Shown here piece after piece: positions 37,789 through 50,900 of a stretch of 64,000 nt of DNA. The stretch is from Flavobacteria bacterium GWA2_35_26 (GTDB taxonomy: Bacteria > Bacteroidota > Bacteroidia > Flavobacteriales > Flavobacteriaceae): assembly GCA_001800905.1 (NCBI GenBank), contig MGWH01000002.1:1-64000 (forward strand), given 5' to 3'. Below the pieces are notes generated by a model. It did not search any database and was not told the origin of the DNA. It worked only from the letters and a program-made list of their open reading frames with translations. Numbering within the stretch: the stretch's first letter is position 1; each line of letters starts with the position of its first letter. Position numbers and translations under genes: made by a program.

Positions 37789-40700
37789 ATGAAAAAAACA
37801 TTTGTTTTACTCTTCCTTTTAATAGCCGCTATTGGTGCTGCCCAAAATGGCATTTCGTATCAAGCGGTACTATTAAACCCAAATGGAGAACAACTTCCGG
37901 GAGCTGACAATTCAAAAATACCTTTGGTAAACAGTTCGATTTGTTTGCGATTTTCAATTGCAGCATCTTTAGGTGGAACTCCTGAATATCAAGAAACTAT
38001 AACAACCAGAACCGATGCCTTTGGAATGGTAAATGTGACCATTGGAACTGGAAATCCTACACCGGGCAGTCCAAGTTTTAGCACTATTAGTTGGGGTTCT
38101 GGACCAAAACATCTCAAAGTAGAATTGGACCTAACCGGATTATGCACTAGCTTCATAACCGTTAGTGATCAGCCATTTACTAGCGTTCCGTTTGCCTTGT
38201 ATGCTTTAAATTCGGGTTCTGGTGGAGGTTCTTCAACAACAACTTTAACTGGAGATGTGAGCGGTACTGGAACCGGAACTATTGCTACTTCTTTGGCAAC
38301 CACAGGAGTTATTGCGGGAGTTTATGGATCAGCAACTGCAGTACCTACAATTACAGTGGATTCAAAAGGTAGAATTACAAGTGCAACAACAACTCCAATT
38401 GCTGGGGGTTCCCCTATAGGATCTTCATTAAATAATGGAAATATTATAATTGGTAACAATTCGAATGTAGCAACTGCAGTACCTGTTACAGGTGATGTTA
38501 CCATCACTAACACCGGAGTAACAGCTATTGGTACAGGTAAAGTAACTGATGCTAAATTAGATAAAACTAATATTCCTTTAAGTGGATTTGGAGCCGCTTC
38601 AGCCAATGTTGCCTTGGGTGGTAATAAATTATCTGGAGTAGCAGATCCAACCTTAGCACAAGATGCAGCTACTAAAAATTATGTTGATGTAGCTACTGGT
38701 GCAATCACTAACTTGACAAATGGAAATGTCTATATAGGGAACAGTTCGAATGTAGCAACTGCAGTACCTGTTACAGGTGATGTTATTATAACTAACGCTG
38801 GTGTTACAACTATTGGAACAGGTAAAGTAACTGATGCCAAATTGGATAAAACCAATATCCCATTAAGTGGATTTGGAGCCGCTTCAGCCAATGTTGCCTT
38901 AGGTGGTAATAAATTATCTGGTGTAGCAGATCCAACCTTAGCACAAGATGCAGCTACTAAAAATTATGTTGATGCAGCTACTGGTGCAATCACTAACTTG
39001 ACAAATGGAAATGTCTATATAGGAAACAGTTCGAATGTGGCAACTTCAGTACCTTTTACAGGTGATGTTACTATAACTAACGCAGGAGTTACAACTATTG
39101 GAACAGGTAAAGTAACTGATGCCAAATTGGATAAAACTAATATTCCATTAAGTGGATTTGGTGCCGCTGTTGCAGCAGTGGATTTAGGTTCTAATAAATT
39201 AACCAATGTTACAGATCCAATCTTAGCACAAGATGCAGCAACTAAAAATTATGTAGATGTAGCTACTGGTGCAATAACAACATTAGCTGATGGGAAAATT
39301 TATATAGGAAATACTTCAAATGTAGCTACCGAAGTAACAATGAATGGTGATGTTACCATTTCTAATACTGGAGCAACTACAATAGTACCTAATGCAGTTA
39401 CTTACACTAAAATTCAAGATGTTAATAATGATAAGGTACTAGGTAATTTTTCTGGCGCTTTAGGATCAGTTCAAGAATTAGCTACAACTGGGTCAGGAGA
39501 TGTAGTTAGAGCAAATTCTCCAACAATGACAGCTCCTGTGTTAGGGACTCCCGCATCAGGGGTATTAACTAATGTTACTGGTTTGCCATTGACTTCTGGG
39601 GTTACTGGAATTTTACCTGGTACTAATGGAGGAACTGGTGTTGATAATGGAACCAAAACGATTACTTTAGCCGGAAATTTAACTACATCCGGTGCATTTG
39701 CAACTACCTTAACCACTACAGCTGATACAGATGTTACTTTACCAACAACAGGTACTTTAGCTACTTTATCAGGTGCCGAAACTTTGACCAATAAAACATT
39801 AACAAGTCCAACAATGACAGCTCCTGCGTTAGGGACTCCTGCATCAGGGGTATTAACTAATGTTACTGGTTTACCATTAACATCTGGGGTTACTGGAATT
39901 TTGCCTATTTCTAATGGTGGTACAGGTCAAACAACCAAAGCGACTGCATTTGATGCCTTGTCACCTATGACGGCTGCTGGAGATATTATTTATGGAGGAA
40001 CAAGTGGTGCAGGTTCAGTTTTAGTAAAAGGTTCAGACGGACAAGTTTTAACTTTAGCGAGTGGAGCACCTTCTTGGGCAAATCCAAATGGTGTGACAAC
40101 AATGGGGTCTATTGGAAGTACACCTAATGCTAGTGGTGCTACTATTTCAGGTACTACATTAACCTTGCAACCAGCCAATAACTCTTTTGGTGGTGTAGTA
40201 ACAACTGAATATCAAATTTTTGCAGGATCAAAAATGTTTAAAAGTGTAATAAATGTAGTACCGAACATACCTGCAAGTGGAAACGGAGCCTCTTCAATAA
40301 TTGCAGCGCAAAATGGATTTACTTCAGGGAGTAATTCAGGCGGAGCATTGACTTTAGAAGCTGGTGATGGTAATGGAAGTGGTGCTGGAGGAAATATTTA
40401 TTTAAACCCAGGAACATCTGGTTCAGGTACTGCAGGTATTACTCAAATTAATGGACAAGTTAAAATTACAGGAGGATCTCCTGCTTCAGGGGAAGTATTA
40501 ACCTCAGATGCAACAGGTATAGCAACTTGGGCGGCAATTCCATCTACTAATTTAACAACAGGAGTTACAGAAGTTTTACCCGGTACTAATGGTGGGACAG
40601 GAGTAGATAACGGAATCAAAACGATTACTTTAGGTGGAAATTTAACTACATCAGGTGCATTTGCAACTACATTAACTACTACAGATAATACAAACGTTAC

Positions 40701-41124
40701 TTTACCAACAACAGGTACTTTAGCCACCTTAGACGGTACTGAAACTTTGACCAATAAATCATTAACGAGCCCAATCCTAACTGGGACAACTACTTCAGAT
40801 ATTTTAAAAGTAAATAAAATTGTAGACACTAATGCAGTAATTAATTCTTCTGGAGATGATAATGTAATAATAAATTCAATGTCTGGAAGATTTAAGTTCC
40901 CCCTTGGTCTATCAAAAATAAAAGTTATAAATAGTAATGTTAAAGTTAATTCAATAATTCTATGTACAGTTACTAAAAACACATTCATGAATACTTATAA
41001 TACCAATAATTATATTCTTTCAGTAGATGCTTATGATACATTTTTTACTGTAACTTTACTTTCAGCCGTTACAACGTCAGATAAATTTGAAATAAATTTT
41101 CTCGTACTCAATAATAATCATTGA
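37789..41124 (+). CDS. large secreted repeat protein with phage tail-fibre-like repeats
   Basis: 1111-aa protein: signal peptide [19 protein letters not shown], then an N-terminal Bacteroidota domain of ~120 residues ([18 protein letters not shown] to [10 protein letters not shown]). Next come three near-identical 95-residue repeats plus a partial fourth (residues ~216-530), each with [18 protein letters not shown] and DAATKNYVD. Then come blocks [49 protein letters not shown], and later [20 protein letters not shown], phrasing I know from phage tail-fibre proteins. The C-terminal ~100 residues are unrelated, with neither a T9SS domain nor a peptidase S74 motif. Its last ~60 residues are strand-rich. 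It is probably a fibrous surface protein. Last gene of the operon; a strong terminator follows. Confidence 0.72.
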   Translation: MKKTFVLLFLLIAAIGAAQNGISYQAVLLNPNGEQLPGADNSKIPLVNSSICLRFSIAASLGGTPEYQETITTRTDAFGMVNVTIGTGNPTPGSPSFSTISWGSGPKHLKVELDLTGLCTSFITVSDQPFTSVPFALYALNSGSGGGSSTTTLTGDVSGTGTGTIATSLATTGVIAGVYGSATAVPTITVDSKGRITSATTTPIAGGSPIGSSLNNGNIIIGNNSNVATAVPVTGDVTITNTGVTAIGTGKVTDAKLDKTNIPLSGFGAASANVALGGNKLSGVADPTLAQDAATKNYVDVATGAITNLTNGNVYIGNSSNVATAVPVTGDVIITNAGVTTIGTGKVTDAKLDKTNIPLSGFGAASANVALGGNKLSGVADPTLAQDAATKNYVDAATGAITNLTNGNVYIGNSSNVATSVPFTGDVTITNAGVTTIGTGKVTDAKLDKTNIPLSGFGAAVAAVDLGSNKLTNVTDPILAQDAATKNYVDVATGAITTLADGKIYIGNTSNVATEVTMNGDVTISNTGATTIVPNAVTYTKIQDVNNDKVLGNFSGALGSVQELATTGSGDVVRANSPTMTAPVLGTPASGVLTNVTGLPLTSGVTGILPGTNGGTGVDNGTKTITLAGNLTTSGAFATTLTTTADTDVTLPTTGTLATLSGAETLTNKTLTSPTMTAPALGTPASGVLTNVTGLPLTSGVTGILPISNGGTGQTTKATAFDALSPMTAAGDIIYGGTSGAGSVLVKGSDGQVLTLASGAPSWANPNGVTTMGSIGSTPNASGATISGTTLTLQPANNSFGGVVTTEYQIFAGSKMFKSVINVVPNIPASGNGASSIIAAQNGFTSGSNSGGALTLEAGDGNGSGAGGNIYLNPGTSGSGTAGITQINGQVKITGGSPASGEVLTSDATGIATWAAIPSTNLTTGVTEVLPGTNGGTGVDNGIKTITLGGNLTTSGAFATTLTTTDNTNVTLPTTGTLATLDGTETLTNKSLTSPILTGTTTSDILKVNKIVDTNAVINSSGDDNVIINSMSGRFKFPLGLSKIKVINSNVKVNSIILCTVTKNTFMNTYNTNNYILSVDAYDTFFTVTLLSAVTTSDKFEINFLVLNNNH
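38434..39390 (+). repeat. 285-bp tandem repeats inside the fibre-like gene
   Basis: Copies start at 38434, 38719 and 39004 (95 codons each) with a truncated fourth at 39289. The first three are almost identical at DNA level except around the first 40 codons. This points to recent duplication or gene conversion, and the copy number could vary between strains. Confidence 0.85.
39523..39910 (+). repeat. 288-bp repeat pair inside the fibre-like gene
   Basis: ACAATGACAGCTCCT recurs at 39523 and 39811, 288 nt apart, followed each time by the sequence for [21 protein letters not shown] related partial copy of the unit's second half follows at about 40560-40790. Confidence 0.75.
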
Positions 41125-41148
41125 TTTATTTAAATAGATTTCTTAACA

Positions 41149-41178
41149 AAAAAAAACTCCTTTAAAGGAGTTTTTTTT
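41149..41178. terminator. bidirectional terminator at 41.16 kb
   Basis: A perfect palindrome of 15 bp per arm (A tract, ACTCCTTT/AAAGGAGT, T tract) between the fibre-like gene (+) and the lipoprotein gene (-). Confidence 0.82.
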
Positions 41179-41196
41179 ATGAATAGAATTGAAAGA

Positions 41197-41931
41197 TTAA
41201 TTGGTTCTAAAGCTCCAAATCTGGCCTTGGGTTTCTGCTCCCTTAGCATCTCTAACCACTACTTTCCAATAGTAGATCGTTGCAGGCAGTAAAGTGGCAT
41301 CATAAGTGGTTGCCGTTTTATTGTCAACCACCTTAGTGGTTGGTGTAGCCGTAGTTCCTAAATACACATCATAAGTAAGTACGTCATTCACATCGACATC
41401 AGAGCCAGTCCATTTTAAGGTCGTTGTTGTACCTGTAATAATGGCATTAGCAACAGGTGCTACTAATTGTGGCAAAAATGGTGCGTGGTTAGTTAAAGCA
41501 GTACCCTCGGTAAAAAAACTATATACCGTTGAGTAAGCACTCGCTGCACCTTTGCTATCTGTTGCTTTCACTCGCCAGTAATACGCCTTTCCTTTTTCAA
41601 GTGTTTCTGTATGAGTTGGAGTTGAAATCTCCTTAGTAATCACATTTTGAGTAAACACATTATCTGTGGCAATTTGCAACTGATACACGATAGGATTACT
41701 TTCTGCATCCACAGAAACGTTCCATCCAAAAACAACTGTATTACTGATACACAATTGAGCAAGAGTTGGGCTGACCAAACCAGGAACAGAAGGTGCCGTG
41801 TTTGGAACTACAGTTGTTGGCGGAGGAGTTGGTGTTGTTGGTGGCGATGTAGTTGTATCCTCTCCACCACCTCCACTACATGACACTACTGCTAAATAAA
41901 TTAGGGTTCCGTAAAATATATTATTTTTCAT
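41197..41931 (-). CDS. lipoprotein with two fibronectin type III-like domains
   Basis: 244-aa lipoprotein: signal IFYGTLIYLAVVSC with the lipid-modified Cys at about residue 18, followed by GGGGED, a typical Bacteroidota surface-export-like acidic/Gly stretch, and a Thr/Pro spacer (TTSPPTTPTPPPTT). Two FN3-like domains follow (residues ~45-145 and ~150-244), each with the YYWRVKATDSKG or YYWKVVVRDAKG strand. The same kind of domain occurs twice in the giant protein encoded just upstream. The start lies 2 nt after the giant gene's stop, so the two are co-transcribed and may be translationally coupled. Probably exposed on the outer membrane. Confidence 0.78.
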   Translation of the reverse strand: MKNNIFYGTLIYLAVVSCSGGGGEDTTTSPPTTPTPPPTTVVPNTAPSVPGLVSPTLAQLCISNTVVFGWNVSVDAESNPIVYQLQIATDNVFTQNVITKEISTPTHTETLEKGKAYYWRVKATDSKGAASAYSTVYSFFTEGTALTNHAPFLPQLVAPVANAIITGTTTTLKWTGSDVDVNDVLTYDVYLGTTATPTTKVVDNKTATTYDATLLPATIYYWKVVVRDAKGAETQGQIWSFRTN

Positions 41932-41933
41932 AA

Positions 41934-44900
41934 TTAATTTTTGATTATCATTAAACTTGTAGGTATAGCAGTGTATACTTTAGCAATATACGTTCCGCTC
42001 GTTTGGTTGTCTAAATGTAACTGTATCTTTTGGTTTACTACTGGATAGACAGCTTTCGATATCAATACCGCGTTGATTGAATACAATTCTACGTAGATCT
42101 CTTTCATTTCGGTCGGAACCGTAATTTCAAATAAACCTCTGGTAGGATTTGGATACGCCATAACACTATTTGGAAGATCCGAAATCACTGTTGAATAAAT
42201 TCCTTCACAAGCTACTGAAGATTTTACCATAACTACATCGCCTAATTTGACATCTAGATCAAATACGTTTTGGTCTGTAGTAAATTGTGATTTACCGTTC
42301 AACATTATTTCAAACGGTGCACTACCCTCTGTAATTTCAATTGACACTTTGTTAGACGAAACACCCGATGTTTTTCCTGTCAACGAACCACCTTTACCAA
42401 TTGTTAATTTATAACATTGTTGGAACGATTGACCTGTTACATTGATACAAACATTATACTCTCCTGGAGGTAAATTCGGTACAATCAATGAATTATTTAC
42501 AAAATTGTAATTAATAGTATTAATTGTAGCTGTATAATTAAAACTCTGGGTCGCTTTGATATTAATTTCACCATTGTTTTTTCCAGCACAAGTTTCTGAT
42601 TTAGTTTGAATCAAAAAGTTATTAAAGTCAACTGCAAAAGGAACGATCGATATGGTAACAACAACAGTATTACTATTTGAAGTACCGTCATTCGCTTTAT
42701 AGCTAAAGCTATCCGTTGTAGTATCAGATCCATTATGAACATAAGTAAATGTTCCATTACTATTGAAAGTCAATGTACCGTTAGTAACGTTATTTACAAG
42801 AATAGCAGTTAACGTATTATTTTCCGTATCGGTATCATTAGTCAATACACTAGTAGCATTAGAATTTAATTTAGTTGCTGTTCCTCCTTTTACTACGGTA
42901 ATTTGATCAGAAATTGCAACTGGAGCATTATTTACTGTTACCCCTGTAGCACTTACTTCAAATACCTGAGGGTCTGTAAACGCTGATCCAGAGTAAGCAG
43001 CATCAATAGCTTGAACAGACCAATAGTACTTACCAACTGGCAAACTAACTTTCCATTTTGAATTGTGCTCTGCATTTCCTTTAGTTGACACTTTTCTAGT
43101 TCCATCACTATTTGCATTGGCACTCATAATCTCTTCACCACCAGCAGTTGTACCAATTTTTATTGCATAAGTAAGTCCTGGACTTGGTGTATGATCATCT
43201 GTTGATGAACCCCAATTTAATTCAATTGGGTATTTACCAGCTGTAGTAGCTATGTTTGAAAGTACTTTAGATGCATTGGTTGGTAAAACCGGAACAGATG
43301 GAGCAACGTTAACTACATAGTCGTTAATGGATACATTTCCACTTTGTGATTTCAATCCATTTGAAGATTTTCCAGTTGGATTAGAAGCTAATACTAAAGC
43401 AGAATCATTTCTAACGTTAATATAAGTTCTGAAAATATTTTTCTCCACTGAATTATTAGATGGAGACCAATTTTTATTGGTACCCACAATAACAAAATCC
43501 AAATCCTTGTCTCCGTCTAAATCACCAAATTCCACTTCAGCCGTTGTAAAATCACTTACGTCAAAAGGACTATCTTCATAGCGTTGTGTGGTTTTATTGT
43601 ATTCACTTAATTTAGTAATATTACCACCTCCAGAAGTGGTGCCCGAATACAATATATCACTATAACCATCACCATTGAAATCTCCTAAATCTATTTTACC
43701 ATTTCGAATAGCTGTTAAACCACTAGCAAATCGAGGCCAGTCTTTAATATTTTCATTCAGCTTATTCATATAAATTTCAAATACATCACTTGATGCTCCC
43801 GTACCGGTTAGTACCACATCTAAATCTCCATCACCATCAACGTCAATTAGATCAGTAGTACCATCTTTAATAGCTACAATATTATTATCGGTTGCATTTA
43901 ATTTAAAAGCGCCACCTAACACTGTAGTGTTTTCATAAATAACACTCTTAAGACCCGAAATAGGACTAAATCCAGTAATCACTAAATCCAAATCTTGGTC
44001 TTTGTCAATATCTCCAAAATCAAAAGAGGCACTACTTAAAGCTGCAATATCTGCTGAGGCATCTGTCTTTTTAAAATTTGGAGTTGCAGTCTTATCGTAT
44101 TCGTAAATCCAAAGTTTTGGAACACCCGAAATTAAACTTGAAGAAAGTCCAATAACAACAATATCTAATTTTCCATCATTGTTAATATCGACCATTCTTG
44201 ATTTGGATTTAAACAAACCGTCTCCAACTTGTAATACAGTATTGGAAGAGGTCAAAATCACTAATTTATTTGTAGTTCCTTCTAAATAATTAACCAAAAT
44301 ATCAGCTTTTTTATCACCATCAATATCACCAACATCTGAACTGGATATTTTTGTATAATTGCCAATATTTGTAACAGTTGAATTTTCTTGTGCAATTAAT
44401 CGTTTGCCGTCAAACTGTAATATTTGGGAACCTGATCCTGACGAATTTCCATAAACTAAATCCAAATCGTTATCGTTATCCAAATCTGCTAACTTAACAA
44501 AAGGCGCTTCATTTCCATTAACACTTCTATCAATGATTCCCCCTTGATTTAAAATTTTCCAATCGTAGGTAAGCGTAAATGTACTTTCAGCTGCAAAAGC
44601 ACCTCCTTTTAATCCTGAATCTACCGCTTGAACTGACCAATAGTATTTTCCAGGATCCAATTGCATTTCATAAAAATTAGTATAAATTGGTGCTTGTTTG
44701 GTAATCAATCGATCACCTGTTACTAAATTACTTTCTGTGTTAGACAATTCCGTTCCACCTGGAGTTTTTCCAAGACGAACTACATATCCTAAACTTGCAC
44801 TATAATCATCTGCAGGAGGAGTCCACTGAAATTTAATTTTACCATTTCCTAAATCTTCAGCAATCAATCCAGATGGAATTACAGGAGCTGTATTTCGCTT

Positions 44901-47900
44901 GTTTTTGATATCTGATTTATACAAAAGTGTTTTTGCTCCAGTTGAACCAATACCGGTTAAGAACAAATCTAAATCTCCATCATTATCATAATCCACCCAA
45001 TTGGCTGTAGAATTTCTTAGACCTTCAAGGTTTAATGGAGCAAGTTTAAAGTTTCCATTGCTATTTTGAAAATATAGTTTTGTTTGTGAAGTTCCACTAA
45101 CATCTTCTCCAGTAAATAAAATATCATTGAATCCATCATTGTTAAAATCAACTACTGAAATATCACCATTTTTTAATTTTGGAAAAGTAGAAGTTATAGT
45201 GTTTCCTGGGATTATAAAACCAGGTATACTACTATTATACAATTCAATTGCTCCGTTTGAATCTATACCGCTGGATATAATTGACAAACTATTTTGTGTT
45301 GAATTTAATTTAGCCACCTCAATAGTTGAATTTTTATAACTGAAATTACTCATCATAGAATTAGTATTTGTAGTACTGTTTTTTATGTAAGTATTAATCA
45401 ACGTATTACTATAAGGACTACCATCAGAACTAGCGCCATTGTAAACAATATCATTATCACCATCCAAATCAAGATCTACAATTTTGATATCCCCATCAAT
45501 AACACCTCTATAATTGTTACCAGCAAATGGACCTGACTGAGTATTGATCGTCTTGGATTCTGCTGTAAATTTATTTTGAGTATTGTCTCTATAATATATA
45601 TTAAATTGGAATTTATCGGAAGCATCTACACCAGTTATTGCTAAATCAATATCACCATCATTGTCTAAATCGCCCCAGGCCATTTTACTTGAAAAAAGTT
45701 GAGGAAGACCAAAATCAATGGTACTGGCAAAACTAGTTCCTTTATCATTAATATAAATTTTGGTTAATGGAGCAACACCATTAGACCCAGAAACCGCTAA
45801 ATCCAACCAGCCGTCTTTATTAATATCTACCCACGCAATATCACCCGCATATACTCGAGTAAAGTTTTGATTGGTATCCACAAACACTCCATTTTTATTT
45901 TCATATACTTTAGTAACAGCTCCGGATATACCTTGCCCCATAACAGCAACATCCTGATCACCATCTTGATCATAATCTCCCCAGGATACAGCACCATTTT
46001 CTAAACCTACAAATGGAGAAGTAACAGGAGTTAATGATATGCTATTGTTCAATAGTTTCAACTCCATTTGAGTCGAAAGTCCTGATTTGAATGAACTATT
46101 AATTGGATTCGTATAATTCAAAATAATGGTTTCATCAATTTCTTGTCCATCATAATTAAGATCATCCTCTATCCCTTTTAAGGTGATACTTCCAGTAGTA
46201 CTTCCTGCAGCAATTTTAATTTGTGGTGTCAATTGGTAACTATACAATTCTCTATTACTATTATCTTGACGAAGCAATTGTAAATTTCCATCTGAGGTAA
46301 TTGAAAAGTCTACAATAGGTTTTGTATTAGTTATATCATAACTTAATACATCTAAGGTATTATTAGTAGAATTATATTTCTTTACTTTAATTTCATTACC
46401 CTCATTAACTCTTACATAAAGGGTATTGTTAAACAATTTAGTCCCTCTAATTTCGGAATTTGTTGTATTTCCTGGATTAGAATACGAATTAAATGTAGCT
46501 ACTAAACTTTTATTTGCATCGAACTTTCGAATACTATTGCTATTTGAAAGATAAAAAGAGCCTGAAGAATCGAATGAAAATGATTCAATAGTATTATTAT
46601 TTGCATTATTATAAATTTCAATTGGAGTAGCGCTACCTGTTTTTGAATATAATTTCTTGATATTTGTATTATAGTTTTCAGAATAATAATAAACAGTACT
46701 TCCAACTACATCAAAAGAACGTATACTTGTATCTTGTCCTAAACTAGGTACAATAATTACCTCTGAAGAATCAGAACTACTTAAATCCAAACTCGAAATA
46801 GAGTTCCAAGTTCTATAATAAATTGTAGTTCCTACTGCTTTTATTTCTTCAATATAAGTTGGTAGTGAACGTGTCGTTTGTGTTTGGGTAATTGGATTAT
46901 AGATCAAAATATTTCCTCCACTTGGCAGAACATATCTTCCATCTGACAATTGAACATATCTATTATAACTATTGTCCATAAATGTTTTTACCAAAGTCTC
47001 TTCTCCTAAAGATGGGAAAGTACCTGTATAATCGACATCCAATCCCGCAGTTCCCGTAAATGCAATAGGTACGATTACGTCTTTTGAACTTGGCAAATCA
47101 ATAGTAGCCGTAATAGTAGATGAAGCACTTTCTGCAAAAGTGATTGGAGTTGCTACGATACTAGTAATTTCAGAATTGTCATCACTCTCTAAATTCAATA
47201 CTACTTCAGTGGTAGAGGTAGTTGCATTTACTAATGTTCCCATAGTAAATTTAATTGTTTCCATAACCTCCACGGCTGTGTCATTTTTGTCCCTCGTAGA
47301 TATCGTTATAGAACCATTTGCAGCGTTAGCTGGTATTACTATTTCATTAGCTGAAACAGTATACTCAGTAGTGAGTGTCGCTGTTCCACTTAATGTAAAT
47401 GGAATTCGAATCTCTTTTCCTGATACAACAGACGGAGTAGCTCTCAAAGTAACATCAGTTGATGAATTTTCAACAATTTTTGGTGCCGATAATGCAAAAG
47501 CTACAGTGGGTATTGCATCATTATCAGTAATAGTTACTGTTACTGGAGTAGTTGAACTCAATGTGGCATTAGTAACTGTACCTGGTGTTACAATAATTGT
47601 TTCATCGGCTTCATCAGAAAGATCATCTACACCTGTTACAGTTAAAGTTCCTGTGGTACTTCCTGCTGGAATCTTAAGTTGTGGTGCTAATTGATATGTA
47701 TATAACTCTCTGTTATTTGTATCCTGACGAAACAATTGTAAATTACCATCTGAGGTAATTGAAAAGTCTACAATAGGTTTTGTATTAGTCACATCATAAC
47801 TTAAAGGTTCAAGGGTATTGGTGGTGCTATTGTACTTCTTTATTTTAATAACACTAGCCTCATTAACTCTTACATAAAGGGTATTATTAAACAATTTAGT

Positions 47901-50900
47901 TCCTCTAATTTCAGGAGATGGTGTGCTAGAATTAGTATTAAAAGTTGTAACTAGATTTTTATTAGCATCAAACTTTTTAATGAACCCTGGATTTGAAAGA
48001 TAAAAACCTCCTGTAGTATCAAACAACATCGTTTCTATATATTGTCTTTCAATGTTATTATACACTTCAATTGCAGCCGCACTTCCAGTTTTTGAGAATA
48101 TTTTACTGCTTCCAGCATTGTTATTTTCGATATAATAATATAACGTTGTACCTACTATATCAATTGAACGTATACTTGAATCTTGTCCAATATTTGTCAC
48201 TAGAGTGATTTCTGATGATGCTGTGTCAGCAATATCTAAACTAAAAACAGATTGCCAATTTCTATAATAAATAGTGTTACCTACTGATTTTAATTCATCA
48301 ATCCATGTTGATAAGTTGCGCGTAGTTTGTGTTTTAGTAATTGGGTCATAAATAATTAATGTACTTCCATTTGCAATTACATATCTTCCATCTAACAATT
48401 GAACGTATCTTGAAGCACCGTTATTTAAAAAAGTCTCAATCAATTTCTCTTCACCTAAAGATGGAAAAGTTCCTGAATAATCGACATCCAATCCTGCAGT
48501 TCCTGTAAATGCAATAGGTACAATTACGTCTTTTGAACTTGGTAGATCTATAGTAGCAGTTATTATAGATGAAGCATTCTCCGCAAAGGTTGTTGGAGCC
48601 CCAACAATACTAGTAATAGTAGGATTGTCATCACTCTCTAAATTCAATATAACTTCTGTAGTAGTGCTAGAAGCATTGACTATGGTACCCATAGTAAACT
48701 TAATCGTTTCCATTACCTCAACGGCTGTATCATTTTTGTCCCTCGTAGATATCGTTATTGAACCACTTGCAGCGTTAGCTGGTATTACTATTTCATTAGC
48801 TGAAACAGTATATTCAGTAGTGAGTGTCGCTGTTCCACTTAATGTAAATGGAATTCGAATCTCTTTTCCTGAAACAATAGATGGAATAGCTGTTAAAGTA
48901 ACATCTGTAGTTGAATTTTCAACAATTTTAGGTGCTGATAAAGCAAAAGCGACAGTGGGAATTGCATCATTGTCAGTAATATTGACGGTTACCGCTGTGT
49001 TTGTACTTAATGTAGCATTAGAAACTGTACCTGGTGTTAAAACAATCGTTTCAACATCTTCTTCATCAGAAAGATCATCTATTGCCGTTACAGTTAATGT
49101 GCCCGTTGTAGTTCCAGCAGGTATTTTAAGTTGTGGATTTAATTGGTAATTATATAAACCATATACACTGTTAGCTAGACTATTACTTAAAATTAAATTT
49201 CCTTTTGTATCAAATATAAAATTACTAGTGCCAGTAATAGAACTTCCTATTTGATAAGTAACATCTGTTAATATTCCTGTAGTTGGATTAAGAATTTTTA
49301 TATAATTCTTACCATTAATCATAACCATCAAATATAAAGTTCCATTGTTAAACTTAATATCTGAAATATTTATATTAGTCGAATTTCCATTAATAATTGG
49401 AATTAGAGAATTATTTTTAATCTTACCAACCTGATTGAAATATAAAACATAAATATCTTCAGAGGGCGTTACTACTATTTGATTAAAATCTTGTTGGGCT
49501 TCATATACCACAACTTCTGGAGATTGAGAAGTTAATTCTTTAGACAAAATCAATCTAACTCCTGTACTCTGAATAACTTTTAAATAATAAATTTTATTAT
49601 TAACAATATCAAATCCATTTTTATATTCTTGAATTGATCCGTTACTTAAAAGTGGAACAACACTAGTTTGAGTAGGAGGATTTTGATTTAAATCTATAAC
49701 TGCAATTCTATTCCAATCCCCAAAATAGAGATGATTGTTTTTCGCTACAACTTTTCTTCCTGACATAGTCAAAGGTATATCCTGAGTTGTATTTTGATTT
49801 AAATCGATTAATGAAATTGAATTATAATTATTTAATGTTATAATTTTCCCTTCAGACAATTCAGTAAAATTCATTATCTCACTAGGTAGTTGCTTTAACA
49901 ATTTTTCCTCTCCTTTAGAAGGGAAAGTTCCTGTAAAATCTACATCTAATTTTGCTGTTCCTGTAAATGCAATAGGTACAATCACATCTTTTGAACTTGG
50001 TAGATCAATAGTTGCAGTTATAGTAGAAAAGGCATTTTCAGCAATTGTAATTGGAGTAGCGACTATACTAGTAATTGCAGAATTGTCATCACTCTCTAAA
50101 TTCAATACAACTTCCGTGGTCGTGGTAGTTGCATTTACTAATGTTCCCATAGCAAATTTGATCGTTTCCATAACCTCAACGGTAGTATCATTTTTGTCCC
50201 TCGTAGATATCGTTATAGAACCACTTGCAGCGTTAGCTGGTATTACTATTTCATTAGCTGAGACAGTATACTCAGAAGATTGAGCCGTTGATCCGGTCAA
50301 AGTAAATGGGATTCGAATCTCTTTTCCTGAAACTACAGATGGAGTAGCTGTTAAAGTAACATCAGTTGATGAATTTTCAACAATTTTTGGTGCCGATAAT
50401 GCAAAGGCTATAGTCGGCATTGCATCATTGTCAGTAATAGTTACGGTTACCGCTGTGTTTGAACTTAATGTAGCATTAGTAACGGAACCAGGTGTTAAAA
50501 TGATCGTTTCATTTTCTTCATCAGATATATCGTCAATAGCAGATAAAGTTAAAGTTCCGGAAGTGGCTCCAGCTGGAATCTTAAGTTGCGGTATTAATTG
50601 GTAATTGTACAATTCTCTGTTATTCGAATCCTGACGAAGCAATTGTAAATTTCCATTTGAACTAAGTGAAAAGTCTACAATAGGTTTTGTATTAGTTACA
50701 TCATAACTTAATGGTTCAAGTGTATTGGTGGTGCTATTGTACTTCTTAACTTTAATAACATTAGCCTCATTAACTCTTGCATATAGTGTATTGTTGTAGA
50801 ATTTTATTCCTCTTATATCTACATTAGAATTAAAAGTAGTTACTAAATTTTTATTTGCATCGAATTTTTTTATACTATAACTATTGGAAAGGTAAAAAGA

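Noticed and set aside
38322-40988. Minus-strand ORFs (up to 181 aa) inside the fibre-like gene
   Set aside because: They mirror the 285-bp repeats, have Val/Pro-rich composition and no start context. The plus-strand frame has a signal peptide and recognisable domains.
37789-41124. Prophage remnant
   Set aside because: Only tail-fibre-like wording is present; there is no integrase, capsid, terminase or lysis gene nearby, and the protein has its own signal peptide and Bacteroidota N-domain.
47140-50283. Long plus-strand ORFs (184, 174 and 66 aa) inside the giant gene
   Set aside because: They are antisense to repeated Calx-beta coding sequence, recur at the module period and have low-complexity Val/Ser/Thr composition, as expected for the complement of Asx/Thr-rich repeats.
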